DNA of 6,753 bases from Actinomycetales bacterium Ga0077552. GTDB lineage: Bacteria; Actinomycetota; Actinomycetes; Actinomycetales; Microbacteriaceae. Below the pieces are notes generated by a model. The model worked only from the letters and a program-made list of their open reading frames with translations. It was not told the origin of the DNA and did no database searches. The DNA lies in NCBI GenBank assembly GCA_001464255.1, contig LNFD01000388.1:1-6753 (forward strand). Direction: 5' to 3'. The number at the start of each line of letters is the position of its first letter. The first letter of the stretch is position 1. The position numbers were made by a program, and so were the translations under genes. This document shows, in pieces, positions 1 to 5,958 of this stretch.

Positions 1-1411
1 GCCGACGACCATCCCGATCTTCTCCACGTTCTCGAGCCTGCTCTCGGCGCCGCTCAAGTTCATCGGCGTGAAGACCCGCGGCAAGAAGGAGCGCGGCGCG
101 CTCATCATCAAGGTCGGGCTGACGATCTACGACATCTTCTCGCGCGACGGCGGCCGCGTGCCGCGCCACCAGTTCCGCGGGGCGAAGGCCTCGCGCGCCC
201 TCCTGCCCGCCCTGCGGCGCGACGTCAAGTGGACGGCGACGTACTACGACGCCTCGATGCACGACCCCGAGCGGCTCGCGCTCGACGTGCTGATGGACGG
301 CGTGGCGGCGGGCGACCGCGCGCGAGCATCCAACTACGTCGAAGCGGCGGGCATGGACGCTGAGGGCGCGGTGCTGCTGCGCGACGCGATCACGGGCGAG
401 GAGTTCGCGATGCGGCCGCGCGTCGTCGTCAACGCCTCCGGCCCCTGGACCGACCTGACCAACGCCGCTCTCGGCGAGCCCTCCCAGTTCATGGGAGGCA
501 CGAAGGGCTCGCACATCGTCGTCGACCACCCCGAGCTGCTCGCCGCCTGCAACGGCCGCGAGATCTTCTTCGAGTTCACCGACGGCCGCATCGTGCTCAT
601 CTACCCGCTCAAGGGCCGCGTGCTCATCGGCACGACCGACATCGCGCACGACATGGCCGAGCCGATCCGGTGCACCGAGGAGGAGGTCGACTACTTCTTC
701 GACGTCGTTCGCTACGTCTTCCCCTCGATCCCCGTCGACCGCTCGCACATCGTCTTCCGGTTCTCGGGCGTGCGCCCCCTGCCGCGGCAGGATGCGGCGT
801 CGAACGCGCAGATCAGCCGCGACTACCGGGTCGAGGAGGGCGAGCGCGGCGGCGTTCCCGTGCTGAGCCTCGTCGGCGGCAAGTGGACGACCTTCCGCGC
901 CCTCGGCGAGCAGCTCGGCGGCCGCGTGCTCGCCCTGCTCGGTCGCACCCGCGCGGTGAGCACCGACGGCTACCCGACGACGCCCGAGGCGCGCACGGCC
1001 TGGTTCACGACCCATGGCGCGACGGTCGGCGCCGACCGCGCCGCCGAGCTGCTCGAGCGGTACGGCACGAGCGCCGAGGCGATCATCCGCCGCATCGAGA
1101 GCGCTCCGGATGCGCCCCTCGCCGCGGCACCCGACTACTCGCGCGCCGAGATCGTGCACCTTGCCGAGACCGAGCAGGTCGTGCGCCTCGTCGACCTGCT
1201 GCTGCGGCGCACCTCGCTCGCGTTCCGCGGCCTCGTGACCGAGGCGCTGCTCGACGAGCTCGCCGACGTGCTCGGCGAGGCGCTCGGCTGGCCGGCGTCG
1301 CGTCGCGCCCAGGAACGCGACGATGCCAGGCTGTACCTCGCCGATCGGCACGGAATCTCCCTCGCACCGGCAGACACGACGGGCGCACCGGCGCGCTCGC
1401 GGAAGGGCTGA
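1..1411 (+). CDS. glpD: Aerobic glycerol-3-phosphate dehydrogenase, 5'-truncated by window edge
   Basis: FAD-dependent oxidation of sn-glycerol-3-phosphate to dihydroxyacetone phosphate, with electrons passed to membrane quinone (family knowledge). The reading frame is open from base 2, giving 469 visible residues. Family members are usually about 560-590 aa, so roughly 100 N-terminal residues, including the dinucleotide-binding GxGxxG, lie outside the window. Visible landmarks, numbered from the first complete codon: VVNASGPW near 142, GGTKGSHIV near 165, LIGTTD near 208, FSGVRPLP near 254 and GGKWTTFR near 292, all typical of GlpD. The C-terminal helical domain follows and includes RTSLAFRGL and a LGW element. 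The GTG at 68 is internal and not the start, because the upstream residues (PTTIPIFSTF...) continue the same protein. The gene ends 2 nt before glpK, so the two are surely co-transcribed. Codon use is strongly C/G-ending like glpK. Confidence 0.95.
   Translation, partial: PTTIPIFSTFSSLLSAPLKFIGVKTRGKKERGALIIKVGLTIYDIFSRDGGRVPRHQFRGAKASRALLPALRRDVKWTATYYDASMHDPERLALDVLMDGVAAGDRARASNYVEAAGMDAEGAVLLRDAITGEEFAMRPRVVVNASGPWTDLTNAALGEPSQFMGGTKGSHIVVDHPELLAACNGREIFFEFTDGRIVLIYPLKGRVLIGTTDIAHDMAEPIRCTEEEVDYFFDVVRYVFPSIPVDRSHIVFRFSGVRPLPRQDAASNAQISRDYRVEEGERGGVPVLSLVGGKWTTFRALGEQLGGRVLALLGRTRAVSTDGYPTTPEARTAWFTTHGATVGADRAAELLERYGTSAEAIIRRIESAPDAPLAAAPDYSRAEIVHLAETEQVVRLVDLLLRRTSLAFRGLVTEALLDELADVLGEALGWPASRRAQERDDARLYLADRHGISLAPADTTGAPARSRKG
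1401..1407 (+). promoter_or_regulatory. Shine-Dalgarno for glpK
   Basis: GGAAGGG ends 6 nt before the glpK ATG at 1414. It lies within the last codons of glpD. It supports the chosen start and independent ribosome loading on the second gene of the operon, in addition to possible coupling from the glpD stop at 1409-1411. Confidence 0.7.
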
Positions 1412-1413
1412 GC

Positions 1414-2931
1414 ATGACCACGCACATCGTCGCGATCGACCAGGGCACCACGAGCACGCGGGCGGTCGTCGTCGACCACGCCGGCGCGATCGTCTCGGTC
1501 GGGCAGCACCCGCACGAGCAGATCTTCCCGAAGGCCGGCTGGGTCGAGCACGACCCCATGGAGATCTGGCACAACACGCAAGAGGTCATCGGCCAGGCCC
1601 TCGGCAAGGCCGGGCTCACCCGGCACGATGTCGCCGCGATCGGCATCACCAACCAGCGTGAGACGGCCGTCGTGTGGGATCGCTCCACCGGGAAGCCGGT
1701 CTACAACGCGATCGTCTGGCAGGACACCCGCACGCAGGACCTCGTCGATGCCCTCGCGGCCGACGGCGGTGTGCGCCGCTTCGCCGAGACCACGGGCCTG
1801 CCCCTCGCCACCTACTTCAGCGCCACCAAGATCGCGTGGATCCTCGACCACGTCGACGGTGCCCGCGCCCGCGCCGAGGCCGGCGAGCTGCTCTTCGGCA
1901 CGATCGACACCTGGCTGCTCTGGAACCTCACCGGGGGCGTCACCGGCGGCGTGCACGCCACCGACGTCACGAACGCCTCGCGCACCCTGCTCATGGACCT
2001 ACGCACGCTCGACTGGGACGACGCGCTGCTCGACGCCTTCGGCGTGCCGCGATCGATGCTGCCCGAGATCCGCTCCTCGGCCGAGGTCTTCGGCCACGCC
2101 TACCCCGGCTCGCTGCTGCGCGAGGTGCCCGTGGCGGGCATCCTGGGCGATCAGCAGGCGGCGACGTTCGGGCAGGCCGCCTTCGAGGCCGGGGCGTCGA
2201 AGAACACGTACGGCACGGGCAACTTCCTCATCGTCAACACGGGCGAGCAGATCGTCGCCTCGCAGCACGGGCTGCTGACGACCGTCGCCTACCGGCTCGG
2301 CGACGAGGCCCCGCGCTACGCGCTCGAGGGCTCCGTCGCCGTGACGGGCTCGCTCGTGCAGTGGCTGCGCGACAACCTCGGGCTCATCTCCTCGTCGGGC
2401 GAGGTCGAGACCCTCGCCGCCTCGGTGCCCGACAACGGCGGCGCCCACATCGTGCCCGCCTTCAGCGGCCTCTTCGCCCCCTACTGGCGGCCGGATGCCC
2501 GCGGGGCGATCGTCGGCCTCACCCGGTTCATCACGCGCGCGCACCTGGCCCGCGCGGCCCTCGAGTCGACGGCCTTCCAGACCCGCGAGGTGCTCGACGC
2601 CGCTGACAGCGAGGTGCCCGTGCCGATCGCCGAGCTGCGCGTCGACGGCGGCATGACGGGCAACGAGCTGCTCATGCAGTTCCAGGCCGACATCCTCGGC
2701 ATCCCGGTCGTGCGCCCGCGCATCATCGAGACGACCGCGCTCGGGGCGGCCTATGCCGCCGGGCTCGCCGTCGGCTTCTGGTCGTCGCGCGACGAGCTCA
2801 CCGCGCTCTGGCACGAAGACCGCCGCTGGTTGCCCGCGATGCCCGCCGACGAGCGCGAGCGGCGCCTGCGGGTCTGGAAGAAGGCCGTCACCCGCACCCT
2901 CGACTGGGTCGACGACGACACCTCGGCGTAG
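1414..2931 (+). CDS. glpK: Glycerol kinase
   Basis: Cytoplasmic FGGY-family kinase: glycerol + ATP to sn-glycerol-3-phosphate, the entry step of glycerol use. It has 505 residues, close to the 502 of E. coli GlpK, and aligns end to end with it by eye. Key elements: the phosphate-binding DQGTTSTRAVV (9-19), NQRET (80-84) and VWQ (101-103) of the glycerol site, YFSATKIAW (134-142, FGGY signature), catalytic Asp in GDQQAA (D246), NTYGTGNF (264-271), the second FGGY signature starting GAIVGLTR (364-371), and DGGMTGNELLMQFQ (411-424). The start is the ATG at 1414, preceded by GGAAGGG; it gives the expected N-terminus. A longer open frame runs upstream through glpD but is only a shadow. The E. coli fructose-1,6-bisphosphate loop (GGKGGTR) is replaced here by PGSLLRE (231-237), and no YHF-like HPr-phosphorylation loop is evident, so regulation probably differs from both models (inference). 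Confidence 0.97.
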   Translation: MTTHIVAIDQGTTSTRAVVVDHAGAIVSVGQHPHEQIFPKAGWVEHDPMEIWHNTQEVIGQALGKAGLTRHDVAAIGITNQRETAVVWDRSTGKPVYNAIVWQDTRTQDLVDALAADGGVRRFAETTGLPLATYFSATKIAWILDHVDGARARAEAGELLFGTIDTWLLWNLTGGVTGGVHATDVTNASRTLLMDLRTLDWDDALLDAFGVPRSMLPEIRSSAEVFGHAYPGSLLREVPVAGILGDQQAATFGQAAFEAGASKNTYGTGNFLIVNTGEQIVASQHGLLTTVAYRLGDEAPRYALEGSVAVTGSLVQWLRDNLGLISSSGEVETLAASVPDNGGAHIVPAFSGLFAPYWRPDARGAIVGLTRFITRAHLARAALESTAFQTREVLDAADSEVPVPIAELRVDGGMTGNELLMQFQADILGIPVVRPRIIETTALGAAYAAGLAVGFWSSRDELTALWHEDRRWLPAMPADERERRLRVWKKAVTRTLDWVDDDTSA

Positions 2932-2982
2932 TCCCGCGCCCGCCCCTCCGCGTACCGGATCCCCGCCCCCGCGTGCGGTCGG

Positions 2983-3058
2983 GTTCGCAACTCATGCTGA
3001 GCGGCCAATTGTGATCCAGTAATGCCACGCATCAGCCGGTTCAGCATGAGTTGCGAAC
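2983..3058. repeat. Left 76-bp hairpin element (HP1)
   Basis: Perfect 18-bp inverted repeat: left arm GTTCGCAACTCATGCTGA (2983-3000) and right arm TCAGCATGAGTTGCGAAC (3041-3058), separated by 40 nt. The interior can extend the stem imperfectly (3001-3005 with 3035-3040, TGAT 3012-3015 with ATCA 3031-3034), leaving a loop near 3016-3030. A second copy of the same length and orientation lies at 4046-4121. Shared interior blocks are GCGG after the left arm, TGTG, loop core GTAnTGC, and CATCAGCC just before the right arm. The right flank ACCACC is also shared. It begins 52 nt after the glpK stop. No T-run follows on either strand, so it is not a classic intrinsic terminator, though such a stem could still impede transcription leaving glpK. 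Confidence 0.9.
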
Positions 3059-3110
3059 ACCACCCCGCCACAGGATGCTCGCAGACGCTGTTGTCCCCGG
3101 TCGTCACGAG

Positions 3111-3130
3111 CGGCGGACGGTCGTCCGCTG
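3111..3130 (+). other. Small hairpin upstream of the nuclease gene start
   Basis: CGGCGGAC (3111-3118) can pair with GTCCGCTG (3123-3130) around a GGTC tetraloop: eight pairs, one of them G-T. It lies 20 nt before the preferred start codon at 3151 and could affect translation of the nuclease gene. Short GC-rich palindromes arise often by chance at this base composition, so a function is not established. Confidence 0.3.
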
Positions 3131-3150
3131 CTGGCCGCCACAGTTCCGGC

Positions 3151-4053
3151 ATGGATGCCCTCACAGCGTTTTCCGTGCGCTCGACCTTCTGCCTGACGCG
3201 AGCCGAGATGCTCGCCCTGGGGGTGTCGCCGCGTTCCATTGCAGCCTCGGTGCACGCCGGGATGGTGATCCGCGCGCGCCGCGGTGTGTATGCCCCCGCC
3301 AGTGCGCCGCCCCACGTCGTCCGCGCTCTCCGTGTCGGGGGGCTCGCGGCCTGCACCACAGCTGCCGAGAGCTTCGGTCTCTGGGTTCCCGAGCAGAGGC
3401 TGACGGAGGTCTGGTTGCCGCGTCAGGCATCCCGGCTCCGCAGTGCCCACAGCCGTCGGGTTCCTCTGGCCCTCGCCGACCGGACTCGCCTCCGCACGCA
3501 CTGGCACCCACTGGTCGACCCGCGCGCGGCGAACTCCTGGCGCGTCGGCCGGCTTGACGCTGTTGCGCAGTGCGCTCGGTGCCTCCCGCGCGAGCTCGCC
3601 ATCGCGGTGCTCGATAGCGCCCTCAGCGTCTGCGCAATCGGCGCGCACGAGCTGCCCGCACTCGAGGCGCTCCTCCCGAACGAACGACGCACTTGGGTGT
3701 CGCTCGCGGACGGACGCGCTGGCTCGGGCACCGAGTCTCTCGTGCGGCTGGCTCTGCAAGACGCGGGCTTTCGAGTCACCCCGCAAGTCCGCATACCCGG
3801 CGTCGGCGTCGTCGACCTCCTCGTCGGAACCCGGGTCGTCGTCGAGGTCGACAGCGAGCGATGGCACTCGACTCCGGAGCAGCGCGCCGAGGACTCCCGG
3901 CGTGACCTCGAACTGCACCGCTTGGGGTTCGTGGTGGTGCGCGTGCGCTACGACCAGGCCATGAACGAGCGCGATGCGGTGGTCGCGGCTGTCGAGCGCG
4001 CTGTGCGGACGAGTCGATCTGTGGGGGCCGCCCGTCGGCATCGGCGTTCGTAA
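3151..4053 (+). CDS. AbiEi-like winged-helix / DUF559 (Vsr-like) nuclease-fold protein
   Basis: Protein of 300 residues, in two parts by eye. Residues 14-48 (CLTRAEMLALGVSPRSI, then GMVIRARRGVYAP) match the N-terminal winged helix of AbiEi-type antitoxins. Residues about 190-285 resemble DUF559, a PD-(D/E)xK domain related to Vsr endonuclease: GTESLVRLAL (E195), VVDLLV (D222), VVEVDSERWH (E232, D234, H239), then LELHRLGFVVVRVRY. The acidic residues of a nuclease centre therefore look intact. Such proteins are common in actinobacteria and have no assigned role that I know; no AbiEii-like toxin partner is adjacent. I chose ATG 3151 because the family N-terminus begins shortly before the winged helix. 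In-frame ATGs at 3022 and 3046 lie inside hairpin HP1 and would add unlike residues. No clear Shine-Dalgarno precedes 3151. The stop TAA (4051-4053) is inside the left arm of HP2. A/T-ending codons are 16 of the first 80, versus 2 of 80 in glpK, suggesting accessory origin or low expression. Confidence 0.8.
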   Translation: MDALTAFSVRSTFCLTRAEMLALGVSPRSIAASVHAGMVIRARRGVYAPASAPPHVVRALRVGGLAACTTAAESFGLWVPEQRLTEVWLPRQASRLRSAHSRRVPLALADRTRLRTHWHPLVDPRAANSWRVGRLDAVAQCARCLPRELAIAVLDSALSVCAIGAHELPALEALLPNERRTWVSLADGRAGSGTESLVRLALQDAGFRVTPQVRIPGVGVVDLLVGTRVVVEVDSERWHSTPEQRAEDSRRDLELHRLGFVVVRVRYDQAMNERDAVVAAVERAVRTSRSVGAARRHRRS

Positions 4054-4121
4054 CTCAGGCTGAGCGGGTTGATGTGCGCTCGTACTGCATCACATCAGCC
4101 CCTTCAGCCTGAGTTGCGAAC
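4046..4121. repeat. Right 76-bp hairpin element (HP2), overlapping the nuclease stop codon
   Basis: Second copy of the hairpin. Left arm GTTCGTAACTCAGGCTGA (4046-4063) and right arm TCAGCCTGAGTTGCGAAC (4104-4121) pair at 17 of 18 positions plus one G-T. The stem continues inward to 4076/4091: over 31 positions I count 27 Watson-Crick pairs, 3 G-T pairs and one C-C mismatch, leaving a 14-nt loop (4077-4090) containing GTACTGC. Compared with HP1 the length is identical; left arms match 16/18, right arms 17/18 and interiors 25/40. Pair 13 is T-A in HP1 and G-C here, a compensatory change. The element lies between the ends of two convergent genes (nuclease and HAD hydrolase), so it may also act as a bidirectional transcription barrier, but no T-tract follows. 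Confidence 0.9.
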
Positions 4122-4169
4122 ACCACCACCACGGACGGTCGCCGGGCTGCGGGCCGGCGGGGAGACGGG

Positions 4170-4955
4170 TCAGGGCGTGAGCAAGGCGGGCAAGGCCAGC
4201 AGGCTCGGGATGCTCGGCACGCCCGCCGGCGCATCGCCCTCGGCGTGGTCGGTCATCGGGTTGCGATCGCGGCCGCGGTCGAGCCAGATGCCGAGCATCC
4301 CGGCATCGTGCGCCCCGACGGCGTCGGTGCGCACCCGGTCGCCCACGTACGCGCACTGCGCGGGCGCCACTCCGAAGGCGCGGGCCGCGGCGCGGAAGAT
4401 CGCCGCGTCGGGCTTGGTGACGCCGAGCTCGCCCGAGGCGATGACGCGGCCCCGCCGAGCGGGATCGTCGATCGACCCGTCGACGCGCACGGCCGTGAGG
4501 TCGAGGCGATCCCACAGGTCGATGCGCCGCAGCTTGTCGGTCTGGAAGGCGAGGTCGCCGTTGGTGATGATGCCCACGCGGAGGCCGTGCAGTGCGTCGA
4601 GCGCGGGCAGCACGTCGTCGAACAGCCGCCACGCATCGCGGTAGCCGACGAGGTAGCGCTCGAACCAGGCGAGCGCCTCATCGTCGGTCACCGCGATTCC
4701 GTAGGGGGCGAGCAGGTCGCGCGCCCGCGCGACGCGCTGGCCGAGGTAGGTGAGCTCGCCGGTGAGGTAGCGCGTGTAGTGCACTTCTTCGAGACGCGCC
4801 CAGCGGCGTTGCACGGCGGCCGTGTCATCGGCGGCGAAGGCTCCGCCCGCCGTTGCCTGCGCGAGCGCGATGGCCTCGTCGACGGCGCGGGTGTGCGCCA
4901 TGAGCGTGTCGTCGAGGTCGAACAGCACGACCTCGATGCGAGCGAGCCGGCTCAC
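4170..4955 (-). CDS. HAD-superfamily hydrolase (HAD-IA-like phosphatase)
   Basis: Cytoplasmic hydrolase of 261 aa, probably a phosphatase acting on a small phosphorylated metabolite; the substrate cannot be told from sequence. All four HAD motifs are visible: motif I DLDDT with nucleophile D13 and general acid D15, motif II ITNGD (T131), motif III VTKPD (K181), motif IV VGDRVRTD (D206, D211). The helical cap between residues about 20 and 110 places it in the HAD-IA group, like YjjG nucleotidases and phosphoglycolate-phosphatase relatives. Start is GTG at 4955 (VSRLARIEVVLF): the next ATG falls after motif I and would destroy the enzyme. The start overlaps the trpS stop as GTGA, and I see no good ribosome binding site, so translation probably depends on coupling to trpS. 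The Ala/Pro/Leu-rich tail (from about 240) is outside the conserved fold. Confidence 0.88.
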   Translation of the reverse strand: MSRLARIEVVLFDLDDTLMAHTRAVDEAIALAQATAGGAFAADDTAAVQRRWARLEEVHYTRYLTGELTYLGQRVARARDLLAPYGIAVTDDEALAWFERYLVGYRDAWRLFDDVLPALDALHGLRVGIITNGDLAFQTDKLRRIDLWDRLDLTAVRVDGSIDDPARRGRVIASGELGVTKPDAAIFRAAARAFGVAPAQCAYVGDRVRTDAVGAHDAGMLGIWLDRGRDRNPMTDHAEGDAPAGVPSIPSLLALPALLTP

Positions 4956-5950
4956 GCGCGCGGCAGGAACCCGAGCGCGTCGTATACGCGCCGCAGAGTC
5001 GCGTCCGCGATCTCTTCGGCGCGCTTGAGAGCGAGCAGCCGGTCGAGCTCGGCGGGGTCGTCGAGCAGCTCCAGGGTGCGGGTGCGGATCGGCTCGAACG
5101 CCTCGACCACGGCCTCGGCGACCGCGGTCTTGAGCGCGCCGTACTGGAGGCCGTCGAACGACGCGACGAGAGCATCCATGCCCTGACCGGTGAGTAGCGA
5201 CAGGATCGACAGCAGGTTCGACACCCCCGGCTTCTCGACAGGGTCGTACGCGACGACGCCCGACGAGTCGGTGACCGCCGACTTCACCTTCTTCGTCAAG
5301 ACAGAAGGCTCGTCCATGAGCCACAGGATGCCCGCCGGGCTCTCGCCCGACTTCGACATCTTCGACCCCGGGTTCTGCAGGTCGTAGACCTTCGCCGTCT
5401 CTTTCAGGATGCGCACCTCGGGCACGACGAGGGTGTCGCCGAACCGCGCGTTGAAGCGGGCAGCGAGGTCGCGCGTCAGCTCGATGTGCTGCCGCTGGTC
5501 TTCCCCGACCGGCACGACGACGGCGTCGTAGAGCAGGATGTCGGCCGCCTGCAGGATCGGGTAGGTGAACAGGCCGACCGACGCGAGGTCGGCGCCGCCC
5601 TTCGCCGACTTGTCCTTGAACTGGGTCATGCGGCTGGCCTCGCCGAAACCTGTGATGGTGTTGAGCACCCAGGCGAGCTGCGCGTGCGCGGCGACGTGCG
5701 ACTGCACGAACAACGTCGAGTGCTCGGGGTCGATGCCCGCGGCGATGTACTGCGCGGCCGTGCGGCGGGTCTGCTCGCGCAGCGCGGCCGGGTCTTGCGG
5801 CACCGTGATTGCGTGCAGGTCGACGACGCAGAACACGGCGTCGTGGGTCGCCTGCATGTCGCGCCACTGCAGCAGGGCTCCGGCGTAGTTGCCGAGGTGC
5901 AGGCTGGCGGCGGAGGGCTGCATGCCCGAGAACAGGCGGGGGAGGCTCAT
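4952..5950 (-). CDS. trpS: Tryptophanyl-tRNA synthetase
   Basis: Class I aminoacyl-tRNA synthetase that charges tRNA-Trp in the cytoplasm. It has 332 residues, the usual length for bacterial TrpRS (about 325-340). Landmarks: FSGMQPS (7-13), the HIGH-equivalent HLGN (18-21), VVDLHAIT (42-49), FTYPILQAADILLY (128-141) whose D137 fits the tryptophan-recognising aspartate, VPVGEDQRQHIELTRD (146-161), and KMSKS (197-201). H46 matches the conserved histidine whose loss is linked to indolmycin resistance in some streptomycete TrpRS, so this looks like the ordinary, sensitive type (inference). The start ATG at 5950 has GGAAGA 8 nt upstream; the frame stays open further upstream but only as a shadow of the nuclease gene. 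It lies 35 bp after the exonuclease III stop and overlaps the HAD gene start. Confidence 0.97.
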   Translation of the reverse strand: MSLPRLFSGMQPSAASLHLGNYAGALLQWRDMQATHDAVFCVVDLHAITVPQDPAALREQTRRTAAQYIAAGIDPEHSTLFVQSHVAAHAQLAWVLNTITGFGEASRMTQFKDKSAKGGADLASVGLFTYPILQAADILLYDAVVVPVGEDQRQHIELTRDLAARFNARFGDTLVVPEVRILKETAKVYDLQNPGSKMSKSGESPAGILWLMDEPSVLTKKVKSAVTDSSGVVAYDPVEKPGVSNLLSILSLLTGQGMDALVASFDGLQYGALKTAVAEAVVEAFEPIRTRTLELLDDPAELDRLLALKRAEEIADATLRRVYDALGFLPRA

Positions 5951-5958
5951 GCGTCGAT

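Larger units (their letters stand above)
2983..4121 (+). mobile_element. Putative hairpin-bounded nuclease unit (HP1 - nuclease gene - HP2)
   Basis: The 1139-bp stretch begins with one hairpin and ends with a second in direct orientation, with a single nuclease-fold gene between. It occupies almost the whole interval between glpK and the HAD gene: only 51 bp lie outside on the left and 48 bp on the right. Seen: paired repeats, deviating codon use, location between convergent genes where insertion would disrupt nothing. Inferred: that the unit moves or once moved together. No transposase, integrase or clear target-site duplication is visible; a short CGGTCG occurs at 2976-2981 and 4136-4141 but is weak evidence. 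Alternatives are two copies of a non-autonomous palindromic repeat that happen to flank a resident gene, or a gene that uses the hairpins as binding sites for its own DNA-binding protein. Confidence 0.4.

Noticed and set aside
670..1413. Long N-terminal extension of glycerol kinase (open frame from 670)
   Set aside because: The extension is Arg/Pro-rich low-complexity sequence in a shifted frame over glpD. GlpK with a normal N-terminus and a good ribosome binding site starts at 1414.
2983..3058. Rho-independent terminator of glpK
   Set aside because: The stem is strong but is far longer than a usual terminator stem, has a 40-nt central region and is followed by ACCACC rather than a T-run. 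A secondary effect on termination remains possible.
3059..3150. Promoter for the nuclease gene
   Set aside because: TTGTCC at 3091 could be a -35-like box, but no -10-like hexamer occurs at proper spacing; I could not support a call.
2992..4041. Minus-strand gene opposite the nuclease gene (long open frame)
   Set aside because: No recognisable motif; the plus-strand frame has an intact two-domain protein, and such shadows are expected at this GC content.
3151..4053. Type IV toxin-antitoxin (AbiE) operon
   Set aside because: Only the AbiEi-like domain is present, fused to a nuclease-like domain; there is no AbiEii nucleotidyltransferase in the window.
4046..4121. Integron attC site (gene followed by a folded recombination site near its stop codon, with a second such site upstream)
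   Set aside because: The layout is similar, but the core sites do not fit RYYYAAC/GTTRRRY, the stem is nearly fully paired without the extrahelical bases attC needs, and no integrase is seen.
4069..4644. Plus-strand gene antisense to the HAD hydrolase
   Set aside because: Ser/Arg/Ala-rich translation without any family resemblance; it is the complement of a gene with all four HAD motifs intact.
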